IMG/VR virus record: IMGVR_UViG_3300009149_000020
Location: 1 to 64,000 of that record
Direction: 5' to 3' (one strand)
DNA from: a virus
DNA: 64,000 nucleotides
The notes beneath the pieces are model-generated. The model was not told the origin of the DNA, made no database searches, and was given only the letters and a program-made list of their open reading frames with translations. Every line of letters starts with the position of its first letter. Position 1 is the first letter of the stretch. Positions 42,268 to 49,858 of the stretch are shown here, one piece after another. Made by a program: the position numbers and the translations under genes.

Positions 42268-42708
42268 ATGAAAATAATTAATGTTAAGGAAACACCTGTT
42301 CACATTAAGTGCTCTGATTTTAACGAAGGTATTAATATCATTCCCTTCACTTATACATGTCCTGCTACCCCGGGTCTTGCTTTTCATGAACAGCCTACGC
42401 AGGAGCACGGAGTTGTAATCATAATACCTAGCAACGGTGGCTATATGATCATAGCGCGTTGTGTAGACGGAGCTTATGTAAAGTTTGAGGTGATTGGCTA
42501 CTATACTAGTTTTGGTTATGTCAAGCAAGAAGCTGATATGACTTATGAGTCGACATCAGGTCCTCAGCTACAAGCTCGACGAGGCACAGACATTGAGCAG
42601 GACGGTCATGCACAATTTCTTGAGCAGATTCCTGAAATGGCTCGTGAAGAAGTTGATCACGTTCTCAAGAATTACAAACTTGGTTATTATAGTATTAAGG
42701 AGGACTGA
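42268..42708 (+). CDS. Hypothetical protein
   Basis: 146 residues, ATG 42268 behind AAAGGAGAAATAAA. Beta-rich ('HGVVIIIPSNGGYMIIARC'), then helical. Upstream at 42242 a nine-codon ORF (MIEIKGEIK) begins with the same 18 bases as the rtcB gene at 44076. No family recognised. TGA overlaps the next ATG. Confidence 0.8.
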   Translation: MKIINVKETPVHIKCSDFNEGINIIPFTYTCPATPGLAFHEQPTQEHGVVIIIPSNGGYMIIARCVDGAYVKFEVIGYYTSFGYVKQEADMTYESTSGPQLQARRGTDIEQDGHAQFLEQIPEMAREEVDHVLKNYKLGYYSIKED

Positions 42709-42875
42709 TGGATAGTAATAGCATAAGATTCTACGTACTAGCTGCTCAATCTATATTTGGTATTAAGAAAGCTGAGAAATGGTTAGATGAAACTTCTGAC
42801 AAGTTAATTAGATCAGTTAAGGATGAGGAGGAAGCAAAGTCTGCGATATATCGATTATTAGAAGGGTCCGAATAG
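42708..42875 (+). CDS. Small hypothetical protein (55 aa)
   Basis: 55 residues, ATG 42708 overlapping TGA and behind AAGGAGGACTG. Helical ('SIRFYVLAAQSIFGIKKAEKW') and charged. It is the gene directly before the repressor-like gene. Unknown. Confidence 0.65.
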   Translation: MDSNSIRFYVLAAQSIFGIKKAEKWLDETSDKLIRSVKDEEEAKSAIYRLLEGSE

Positions 42876-42886
42876 GAGGACTAGTT

Positions 42887-43510
42887 ATGAGCTTTAACAA
42901 AGAAGGATTTGGGAAGATTCTTCAGGAAAGATTAACTGCTTTACACCTAACGCAGGCGCAATTAGCATACTTAGTAGGTTGTGGTAAAGACTCAATTTCT
43001 AATTATGTAAATGGCAAAGGGTTTCCAAGACTTGATAGATTGATTAGGATAACTGAGGCGTTAGGGATAACTCTTCCTGACTTTATAGGAAAAGTAAAAG
43101 AGCATCCTGAAAACATTGTAACTGTACCAATTCTTACAGGCATCCCGAGAGACTTATCTATTGCTAAAGATTGTGTAGAAGCTACTGAAAACCTGTATTT
43201 TGCTAGAGGATTTTTTGAAGAGGATAATCTTTATGCCTTCACTGTTTCGACAAGTCACATGCACGATCGTCTTTGTGTTGGGTCTTTAGCGGTTGTTGCT
43301 GTAAATACTAAACCCCGAACAGGCCAAATTGCTGCTATAAGATACAAAGGACTATTGATGGTGAGTAGGATAGTATGGAAGGATAAAAAAGATTATGTTT
43401 TAGTTCCAACAAACCCTGTTCACGATGTGATAGAGGTAGACAGTTCACTAAGAAAGACTTACCCCATAGTTGGAACCGTACTTTTTTCGTATGTTGATTA
43501 TAGAACATGA
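42887..43510 (+). CDS. CI-like repressor: XRE HTH plus S24-like domain
   Basis: 207 residues behind ATAGGAGGACTAGTT. Residues ~8-62 form an XRE HTH ('LTQAQLAYLVGCGKDSISNYVNG'). Residues ~110-205 follow the LexA/CI C-terminal (S24) layout: 'LYAFTVSTSHMHDRLCVGSL', 'RTGQIAAIRYKGLLMVSRIV', 'LVPTNP' and 'YPIVGTVLF'. In active S24 proteins a Ser sits just before Met in 'G(D/N)SM' and a Lys in the '(F/Y)..K.(I/L)' strand; here these read 'SHM' and 'LMVSRI', so self-cleavage is probably lost. A dimerising repressor that does not respond to RecA is the best reading. Confidence 0.8.
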   Translation: MSFNKEGFGKILQERLTALHLTQAQLAYLVGCGKDSISNYVNGKGFPRLDRLIRITEALGITLPDFIGKVKEHPENIVTVPILTGIPRDLSIAKDCVEATENLYFARGFFEEDNLYAFTVSTSHMHDRLCVGSLAVVAVNTKPRTGQIAAIRYKGLLMVSRIVWKDKKDYVLVPTNPVHDVIEVDSSLRKTYPIVGTVLFSYVDYRT

Positions 43511-43551
43511 AAGGTATGCTTTGGTGAAGATAAGAAGATGAAGGAGAAAAA

Positions 43552-43689
43552 ATGATTGAAGAACTATTACTCACGAAAGAGGGCGGTGTCTTGCTGTATG
43601 AAGGTTTGAAATTAATTGCAGAGTCATTAGGATCAATTAGCACATCAATAATAGTAGCTGCTTTAATTAGGGCATTTTTTAATAAATAA
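43552..43689 (+). CDS. Small amphipathic/hydrophobic peptide (45 aa)
   Basis: 45 residues, ATG 43552 behind GAAGGAGAAAAA. A charged first third, then 'LIAESLGSISTSIIVAALIRAF', long enough for one membrane helix. Small membrane-active peptides beside repressor genes can be toxins or exclusion factors; this is a suggestion only. AAGGAGGAC of the next gene follows. Confidence 0.65.
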   Translation: MIEELLLTKEGGVLLYEGLKLIAESLGSISTSIIVAALIRAFFNK

Positions 43690-43699
43690 GGAGGACTAG

Positions 43700-44083
43700 G
43701 TGCTTAGTGAAGAGAAGATGAAAGAGTATCAAAAAGAATGGTATCAGAAAAACAAAGAAAAGATAAAAGAAAAGCATAAAGAATACCGTCAGAAAAACAA
43801 AGAAAAGATAAAAGAAAAGCATAAAGAATACCGTCAGGAAAACAAAGAAAAGATAAAAGAATACTATCAGGAAAATAAAGAGAAGCTACAAGAGTATCAA
43901 AAAGAGTACTATCAGGAAAATAAAGAGAAGCGGAAAGCATATTTACAGGAAAATAAAGAGAAGATACAAGAGTATCAAAAAGAGTATCAAAAAGAGTATC
44001 AAAAAGAGTATCAAAAAGAGTATCGTATCAAAAATAAACAGAGAGCAAACGCACAGAAGATGAAGGAGAAAAGTAATGATTGA
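43700..44083 (+). CDS. Lys/Glu/Tyr repeat coiled-coil protein, GTG start
   Basis: 127 residues from GTG 43700 (AAGGAGGACTAG upstream). Almost entirely built of 'EYQKE(W/Y)YQ.NKEKIKE' units: an exact 15-codon repeat (QKNKEKIKEKHKEYR) twice, looser copies, then four exact copies of a four-codon repeat (EYQK). Expected to be a long, charged helix. Similar stretches occur beside HNH/homing endonuclease domains in phages, but no such domain is present here. Overlaps rtcB by 8 bp. Confidence 0.75.
   Translation: MLSEEKMKEYQKEWYQKNKEKIKEKHKEYRQKNKEKIKEKHKEYRQENKEKIKEYYQENKEKLQEYQKEYYQENKEKRKAYLQENKEKIQEYQKEYQKEYQKEYQKEYRIKNKQRANAQKMKEKSND
43745..44029 (+). repeat. In-gene tandem repeats (45 bp and 12 bp)
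   Basis: Two identical 45-bp copies lie at 43745-43789 and 43790-43834. Further on, GAGTATCAAAAA occurs four times in exact tandem (43970-44017), followed by the partial copy GAGTATCGTATC. Both keep the reading frame (15 and 4 codons). Exact identity implies recent slippage or unequal exchange, so length may vary between relatives. Confidence 0.92.
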
Positions 44084-45554
44084 GATTAAAGGAAAGTACA
44101 CTGAAGCAATTGTACATATTGATGAGGTAGAAGAAAGCTGCATTGCGCAAATTCAGTCAATGTGCAATCATTCTGCATTTACAAACCCTATTAAAATCAT
44201 GCCTGATTGTCATGCAGGTAAAGGTTCTGTGATAGGCTTTACTATGCCGTTAGGAGACATGCTAATTGCTAATGTGGTCGGAGTTGACATAAACTGCGGA
44301 ATGCTGTCTATAAATGTAGGCCCTGACGCATTTACAAAGTTAACTTTTGTTGAAGTTGAGAAAAAGATAAGAGAAGCTATTCCATTCGGAATGTCAACAC
44401 ATACTCCAGAAGACGCTATTAATATGGAGAAAGAGTTTCCGTGGAAGAACGTTAATGAAGAAGTAAGAGAATTTCTAAGGGCATTTGAAAAGAAATTTGG
44501 CTTTACAGTGGCTCCTCCTGTTATTAATTATGAATGGTTCAGGGCTAAGTGTAAACAAATAAGCTGTGACCCTTCAAGAGCTATAAGAAGTCTCGGAACA
44601 CTTGGCTCGGGCAATCATTTCGTCGAAGTTGGAAAGGCTGAAACCACTAGAGACTACTGGGTTACAATCCATTCAGGTTCTAGAAACTTTGGTAAATGTA
44701 TTTGTGATTATTGGCAAGGAGTTGCTAAGAAAATGCTCGATGATAAAAGAAACGGTGCATATCAAGAGAGAGTGTTAACGCTTAGAAGTAACCACGAAGC
44801 TGCCGGTACACCTGAGTTAATTCCTCAAGGCATAAAGCAACTTCGAGAAGAGTTAGGCTTTCTTGGTATAACCAAAGGAATGGAAGCATTAGAAGGAACT
44901 GATATGCTTAGTTATTTGATAGACATGGTCTTTACACAGAAGTATGCTGATGTGAACAGACAAGTCATGGCTTTCAAAATTAAAGGTATCTTTAAGTGTG
45001 AAGAAAAAGACTCTATTCACACTAAACATAACTTTATAGACTTCAAGGATTTCATAATTCGTAAAGGAGCTATCAGAAGTTATGTAGATGAAAGAATGAT
45101 TATTCCTTTTAACATGCGTGATGGTATTTTAATCTGTGAAGGCAAATCTAATACTGACTGGAACTTTTCAGCTCCTCATGGTGCAGGAAGAGTAATGAGC
45201 AGAGGAGATGCAAAAAGGAAACTTAACATGGAGCAGTTTACACATCAGATGAAAGGCATCTATACTACGTCTGTTTGTGAAAGCACATTAGACGAAGCTC
45301 CTAATGCTTATAAAAAGTCAGAGTTAATTGAAAGTTTGATAGGAGACACAGTTACAATTCTTGATAGGGTTAAACCAGTAATTTCTATGAAAGACAGAGG
45401 CTCTGCTCAAACTGCTATTGATAGAAAGAAAGCAAAAAGATCGTGGAAGAAAGAAAGAAGAGAAGCTGCAAGATACAAAATGCAGGAAGCAAACGCAACT
45501 GCAAACCTTCAGAATAACAGACATGGAGTAGATGAAGAAGGGAGGTTATTTTGA
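44076..45554 (+). CDS. rtcB: RtcB-like RNA ligase
   Basis: 492 residues behind GAAGGAGAAAAGTA. RtcB motifs in order: 'MPDCHAGKG' (metal), 'VGVDINCGM' (metal Asp/Cys), 'GTLGSGNHF', 'IHSGSRNFG', 'HNFID', 'IRKGAIRS' and 'APHGAGRVMSR' with the His that accepts GMP. RtcB joins 2',3'-cyclic phosphate and 5'-OH RNA ends using GTP and Mn2+. A phage copy can repair tRNAs cut by host anticodon nucleases or splice RNA. A basic C-terminal extension (~440-492) exceeds the core. Length is within the family range. Confidence 0.95.
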   Translation: MIEIKGKYTEAIVHIDEVEESCIAQIQSMCNHSAFTNPIKIMPDCHAGKGSVIGFTMPLGDMLIANVVGVDINCGMLSINVGPDAFTKLTFVEVEKKIREAIPFGMSTHTPEDAINMEKEFPWKNVNEEVREFLRAFEKKFGFTVAPPVINYEWFRAKCKQISCDPSRAIRSLGTLGSGNHFVEVGKAETTRDYWVTIHSGSRNFGKCICDYWQGVAKKMLDDKRNGAYQERVLTLRSNHEAAGTPELIPQGIKQLREELGFLGITKGMEALEGTDMLSYLIDMVFTQKYADVNRQVMAFKIKGIFKCEEKDSIHTKHNFIDFKDFIIRKGAIRSYVDERMIIPFNMRDGILICEGKSNTDWNFSAPHGAGRVMSRGDAKRKLNMEQFTHQMKGIYTTSVCESTLDEAPNAYKKSELIESLIGDTVTILDRVKPVISMKDRGSAQTAIDRKKAKRSWKKERREAARYKMQEANATANLQNNRHGVDEEGRLF

Positions 45555-46624
45555 GTTATCGTGATAGAGAGGAGTATGCAGGACGTATATTCGTAAACTT
45601 AGGAAGTCCTAAAGGTGAACGTAGTTTAGATGAGGTTTTGGTAGACTCTTCTTTTACAGAAAAGACAATGCCGGCTGTTTATGCACAGATTAAAAAGCAG
45701 GTACCCGATATGTTAGCAGTTTTGTATAACGGGACTCCTTACACAGGTCGTTTCACTAATGTTCTTAGCTTAGCTTTTCAGAATAATAACCCTTCAATAT
45801 TTCTTTTTCTATTAAAAATCTTTTTAAGGAAAAGGGTGAAGAAAAAGCTGCGTTTGTATAATACATACGGTGATGTCATGTCCGCACAACAGATACTATA
45901 TCAGGCCTGCAAGAAAGACTGTAAAGTATATGATCTTTTAAAAGCGTTAATAGACGATGCAGGGTTGCCTTACAAGACAGCATTTGGTAAGAATTACTTT
46001 ATCCACTACATTGCAAAGGTGTTATCGCCCGACATTTGTATTAAGGAATGCACCAAGCTTGTAGAGTTTTTAATTAGTAAAGGTTATACGCTCAATGATA
46101 AAAAGCAAGTTCCTGCTATCTTTTCTGCATGCGTGCAGGGAAAGCTTAAGATGCTTCCTGTGTTGCTTAAACATTCTACTGTTAAAAGTTTAAATGTCTC
46201 TTATAAAAAATGTACCCCGTTAACACTACTGCCAATACATTCTAAAAAATTAGGAAATGCTACTATTATGAAGGCTGTAAAATCTCTTATTGCTGCCGGA
46301 GCTGATCCTACTTTTTGTCCAGAGGAAGGCGTAACACTTTGGGAAGCTGCTGTAAAGTATAAAAATTGGGAGCTAGCACAGTTTCTTGTAAAAAAGAAAT
46401 ATAATGGACCTAGCGATTTATTGGAAAGAGATCTTGCTATTTTTTCAAAGATTTTTCAAAAAGAAGAAATCTACACACTGCAGGATGTAATTGAGCTTCT
46501 TAACGTAATTACAATGTTCCCTAAAGGCGTCTTTTCTGCATTATGTTTTTCAAAAGATCCATTAACTAAGGAGTTCGCTATAACGCTTCTTAAGCTTCAA
46601 GATTATTTTAAGGAGAATAAATAA
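45551..46624 (+). CDS. Ankyrin-like repeat protein, TTG start
   Basis: 357 residues, TTG 45551 overlapping the rtcB TGA (TTGA) behind GGAGGTTATT. Repeats such as 'VEFLISKGYTLNDKKQVPAIF' and 'VKSLIAAGADPTFCPEEGVTLWEAA' are ankyrin units. The C-terminus 'PKGVFSALCFSKDPLTKEFAITLLKLQDYF' is the clearest ankyrin-class example of the shared tail. ATG of the next gene overlaps its TAA. Confidence 0.86.
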   Translation: MSYRDREEYAGRIFVNLGSPKGERSLDEVLVDSSFTEKTMPAVYAQIKKQVPDMLAVLYNGTPYTGRFTNVLSLAFQNNNPSIFLFLLKIFLRKRVKKKLRLYNTYGDVMSAQQILYQACKKDCKVYDLLKALIDDAGLPYKTAFGKNYFIHYIAKVLSPDICIKECTKLVEFLISKGYTLNDKKQVPAIFSACVQGKLKMLPVLLKHSTVKSLNVSYKKCTPLTLLPIHSKKLGNATIMKAVKSLIAAGADPTFCPEEGVTLWEAAVKYKNWELAQFLVKKKYNGPSDLLERDLAIFSKIFQKEEIYTLQDVIELLNVITMFPKGVFSALCFSKDPLTKEFAITLLKLQDYFKENK

Positions 46625-47028
46625 TGACTAATGAATTAAACCGCTCTATTGTTGCTATAAAAGCAAGAGACGGAATTCTTTTTGGGGAGGCCGGCCCTAC
46701 TTACTCAGGAGGAACTTGTCCTTTTGCAGGGATTGATTTCTATGCGTTAGATATGTTGATACAGATGGGTGTTATTGCTTTAGATGAATGTCAGAACAAT
46801 TCGCCAACGGTGCAAGAATTTAAAGCTTTCTTATCAGAGCACCCTGAATTTCAGGCACATGGTTATGCTGTATCTGCTGAAAGGAAAGATTACAGAGTAA
46901 CCCTTGAGGGCTTAGCAGGTACAGCTTCCAATATGCAAGCAGCTTTAGCTTTTTCACAATTTTTTAATAATGCAGATGTTTGTAGAGTTGATCAGCAGAC
47001 ATTAGAATGTCGCAGCTGGTATGACTAA
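46624..47028 (+). CDS. Hypothetical protein
   Basis: 134 residues, start overlapping TAA. 'FGEAGPTYSGGTCPFAGIDFYALDML' near the start and 'FKAFLSEHPEFQAHGYAVSA' later; mixed alpha/beta. No family recognised. Lies between ankyrin genes. Confidence 0.8.
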   Translation: MTNELNRSIVAIKARDGILFGEAGPTYSGGTCPFAGIDFYALDMLIQMGVIALDECQNNSPTVQEFKAFLSEHPEFQAHGYAVSAERKDYRVTLEGLAGTASNMQAALAFSQFFNNADVCRVDQQTLECRSWYD

Positions 47029-47041
47029 CTAGAGGTTTTAT

Positions 47042-47317
47042 ATGAATAATTTTGAAAAAGCACAGGAAATGAAGAAAAAATATCCAGGTACTTTTGATGC
47101 ACCCACTCCTGCAGAATTAGATTCTATAGAATTTAATGATTATGTTAAGGTATGCGCAGGCAGTGAAAGATTTTGGATAACTGTGAAAGGTGTTGAGGAT
47201 GACGTGATTTATGGAATGGTTAACAATGATTTAGTATGTACATTTGATCATGGACTACACTGCGGAGATTCTGTAAAGTTTAAAAAATGTCATGTATACA
47301 ATATCATGAAAGGATAG
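47042..47317 (+). CDS. Small hypothetical protein
   Basis: 91 residues. Strand-rich middle ('DYVKVCAGSERFWITVKGVE', 'IYGMVNNDLVC') that looks like a small beta-barrel such as those in phage DUF2314-like proteins, but I cannot confirm the family. Ribosome site weak (AGAGGTTTT). Confidence 0.76.
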   Translation: MNNFEKAQEMKKKYPGTFDAPTPAELDSIEFNDYVKVCAGSERFWITVKGVEDDVIYGMVNNDLVCTFDHGLHCGDSVKFKKCHVYNIMKG

Positions 47318-47323
47318 GTACTT

Positions 47324-48151
47324 ATGCCTAAATTAACATTTTCAACAGATATGCAAAATCGCTTGCCTGAACTAATACGACGTTTAGACATCACACAGTT
47401 TCAACAGCATGCGGTTTATATTAGAGAGCGTTGTAATATTGCGTTTAAACGCCATGGCACCTTATGGCCTAATCTTTTATTTTATGCAGTGGAGCATCAC
47501 GTAGCCTATGGGTCCCGTTATGGACGTAATGTTATGGAGGGGGTGGAATTAATCACGCTTTTAGTTGAGTGGGGCCATAACGTCAACTTAGCAAACAAGC
47601 GTGAAGGCGATAACTTAGCACATCGTATATGCTACAATTCTGAGCATCCTGCAGCGGTACAAATATTAAAACTTTTAGCAAGGCATGGATTGGATCTTCA
47701 TTTAAAAAATAAGATTGGTGCTACCCCTTTATCGAAAACCCTTACTTTTCAGCGCCCTAATCCAGATGTGCTTAGATTTTTATTAGACAAAGGCGCAGAT
47801 GTAACAGTTATGATTAAACCGTATAATAGGAATTTGCTTTATTATTTAATTAGGCATCATCAATATTCCTTTATTGATGAGTTTATTGAAAAAGGCTGTG
47901 ACCTACTACACCAGGATAATAAAAAACAGTTAGCAATTGAGGCATTACTAACTACAAATTACACTTTAGATAAATTGACCGTATTATTTACTATATTTCA
48001 ACGAGTACCTGAAGCTGTGTTGAGACGGTTCTGTTTTTCTGAGAACAAAAAACTTAGGGCTTTTTGTAGTCTTTTAATCCAACTTAGACAGCAAGTTAGG
48101 AACAGTGACGCAAGGGAGGAAAATCAAAATGAGAAAAGTGCTACATATTAA
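47324..48151 (+). CDS. Ankyrin repeat protein
   Basis: 275 residues. Units 'LLVEWGHNVNLANKREGDNLAH', 'LKLLARHGLDLHLKNKIGATPLSK' and 'LRFLLDKGADVTVMIKP' are canonical. The tail 'PEAVLRRFCFSENKKLRAFCSLLIQL' matches the shared C-terminal segment. Ribosome site GGATAGGT is weaker than average. Overlaps the next gene by 23 bp. Confidence 0.9.
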   Translation: MPKLTFSTDMQNRLPELIRRLDITQFQQHAVYIRERCNIAFKRHGTLWPNLLFYAVEHHVAYGSRYGRNVMEGVELITLLVEWGHNVNLANKREGDNLAHRICYNSEHPAAVQILKLLARHGLDLHLKNKIGATPLSKTLTFQRPNPDVLRFLLDKGADVTVMIKPYNRNLLYYLIRHHQYSFIDEFIEKGCDLLHQDNKKQLAIEALLTTNYTLDKLTVLFTIFQRVPEAVLRRFCFSENKKLRAFCSLLIQLRQQVRNSDAREENQNEKSATY

Positions 48152-48578
48152 AAACAAGCATGAAAGGAATGTAGATTTTGAAATAGAAAAGAAAGTTTTA
48201 ATAGGTGTTAAAACTTTTAACTATTCAATTGCATTATTGTTTGAGGACAACGAAGCAATGGTTTTTTCTTATGGAGAGGTTCCTCCAGAAGATTCAGTAT
48301 CTGGTCATGAAGAGTATTATTGGGAATGTGAGGGTCCAAGAAGGCTTTTACATTTGGACGATATACAACATCATGGCCCACTTACACATGACATCGTGCG
48401 ATGTAAAAAATTAGGGATAATTGTAGATGATGATGAAATATTTGAAAAAATTAATAAACTAGAAGAAGCTTACAGAAAGAAAAAAGCAGTGGAGTGCAAA
48501 CAAGCTAGGTACAAGCATTATCTAACACTAAAAAAGGAATTTGAGAATGAGGAAGTTTCGGAGGACACAAATGGGTAA
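48129..48578 (+). CDS. Hypothetical protein
   Basis: 149 residues from ATG 48129 behind AGGGAGGAAAATCAAA. Beta-rich N-terminal half, acidic; helical and Lys-rich C-terminal part ('EAYRKKKAVECKQARYKHYL'). No family recognised. Confidence 0.8.
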   Translation: MRKVLHIKNKHERNVDFEIEKKVLIGVKTFNYSIALLFEDNEAMVFSYGEVPPEDSVSGHEEYYWECEGPRRLLHLDDIQHHGPLTHDIVRCKKLGIIVDDDEIFEKINKLEEAYRKKKAVECKQARYKHYLTLKKEFENEEVSEDTNG

Positions 48579-48750
48579 ACTTAAATTTAGTGATGGTATT
48601 GAATTTGAGACTAGTGGTGCCTTTAGAGTAGAAACAAGACATGATGGTCATTATGTAGTTGGACGAGGTTTTTTAATACCTGTCATGTCAGAGGACGAAG
48701 GAAGAGAAAAGATTAAAGACTTAGTGAGGAAGGAGGTTAATAATGAGTAA
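48571..48750 (+). CDS. Small hypothetical protein (59 aa)
   Basis: 59 residues from ATG 48571 (GGAGGACACAA upstream). 'KLKFSDGIEFETSGAFRVET' then 'YVVGRGFLIPVMSEDEGREK': a small beta-sheet and helix. Overlaps both neighbours by 8 bp. Unknown. Confidence 0.72.
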   Translation: MGKLKFSDGIEFETSGAFRVETRHDGHYVVGRGFLIPVMSEDEGREKIKDLVRKEVNNE

Positions 48751-49858
48751 ATCTGCAGAAGTTCCAGCATTGGCTACATGCCCTCTTGTCCGGTTAGGCA
48801 GATTTACTGTAATGGAAACCGTTCATACGTTACGCACCGAAACGCAGTTTACAAGTATTGTTGCTAATCTGGCTAAGCTTAACATCTCTATTGATGACCC
48901 GTTTGTATGGACGTCATCACTTTATACTTTCTTCCATGAAGGGCCTCGTCCCGTGACAAATCTATTAACAGAAGCTGTATCGTCAGGAAATGCTAGTTTT
49001 ACACTATGGTTATTGAATCAAGGTATTAAGCCTAGCATTTATAATACCAAAGGAATTGCCGAGCCATCGCATCTCCTATACAAATTGTTACGTGTTGCTG
49101 GCAGAAGAAGGACTTCCTTAGCCGCACTTATACAAACGTATAAGTTTCTCCTTTCCAAATACAACTTTGATTTTCAAGCACTGGATGCTCCTTACGGTAA
49201 CAAAAAGACATTGCTTCACACAGTATGTGAAATCTCCACAACTCGAGAAAGAGAGCTTGAGGCTTTGATGCAGTTTTTAATTGAAGCAGGGGTTAACATT
49301 AATCAACAAGACTCCGGAGGAAATACCTCATTGCACATAGCAGTAAATACGTCATTGTCTGCTACACGCACTCTATTAAAGTTTTCCCCTGAATTAAACA
49401 TTTTTAATAACTCAGGACAAACACCTTTGTTAAAAGCATGTCAGCTCGGAAGTGACTTAATAGTACCTATACTGTTAGAGGCGGGTGCTGATGTTAATGC
49501 TAAACATAAAAAATCAGGAGCAACACCTTTATCTATCGCCATAGGTAAAAGAAATTGGGAGATGTTTAATTGTTGTATGAAGGCGGGTGCTAATAGTGCG
49601 CAAGCCTTCGAAGGACCGGAAAGTCCTTTAAAAGAAATGTTTAGAAAGACACATAAGAACACGCCTTATGGAGCGACATGTGCTTTTCTTGATTTGATTG
49701 CTGCCCTCCCTGTTGAAATGTTATCAGTAATGTGTTTTGCTAAAGATACTAAAACGAGTACATTAGCAAAAAAGATGCTTGTGTTAAAACAACGTTTTAC
49801 AGAGCACGACGCAGCAAAAGCTACAAAGGAGGATGTCGATGGATTGGCAACCACGTGA
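48743..49858 (+). CDS. Ankyrin repeat protein
   Basis: 371 residues, ATG 48743 behind GAAGGAGGTTAATA. Ankyrin units from about residue 70 on: 'FTLWLLNQGIKPSIYNTKG', 'MQFLIEAGVNINQQDSGGNTSLH', 'NNSGQTPLLKACQLGSDLIV', 'VPILLEAGADVNAKHKKSGATPL'. The tail 'PVEMLSVMCFAKDTKTSTLAKKMLVLKQRF' is the shared segment. It is closely related to the next gene in order and length. Confidence 0.92.
   Translation: MSKSAEVPALATCPLVRLGRFTVMETVHTLRTETQFTSIVANLAKLNISIDDPFVWTSSLYTFFHEGPRPVTNLLTEAVSSGNASFTLWLLNQGIKPSIYNTKGIAEPSHLLYKLLRVAGRRRTSLAALIQTYKFLLSKYNFDFQALDAPYGNKKTLLHTVCEISTTRERELEALMQFLIEAGVNINQQDSGGNTSLHIAVNTSLSATRTLLKFSPELNIFNNSGQTPLLKACQLGSDLIVPILLEAGADVNAKHKKSGATPLSIAIGKRNWEMFNCCMKAGANSAQAFEGPESPLKEMFRKTHKNTPYGATCAFLDLIAALPVEMLSVMCFAKDTKTSTLAKKMLVLKQRFTEHDAAKATKEDVDGLATT

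Noticed and set aside
43700-44083. HNH or GIY-YIG homing endonuclease
   Set aside because: The Lys/Glu/Tyr repeats resemble the spacer part of such proteins, but no catalytic motif is present.
48205-48414. 69-codon + strand ORF inside 48129-48578
   Set aside because: Internal, no ribosome site, and the main frame is better.
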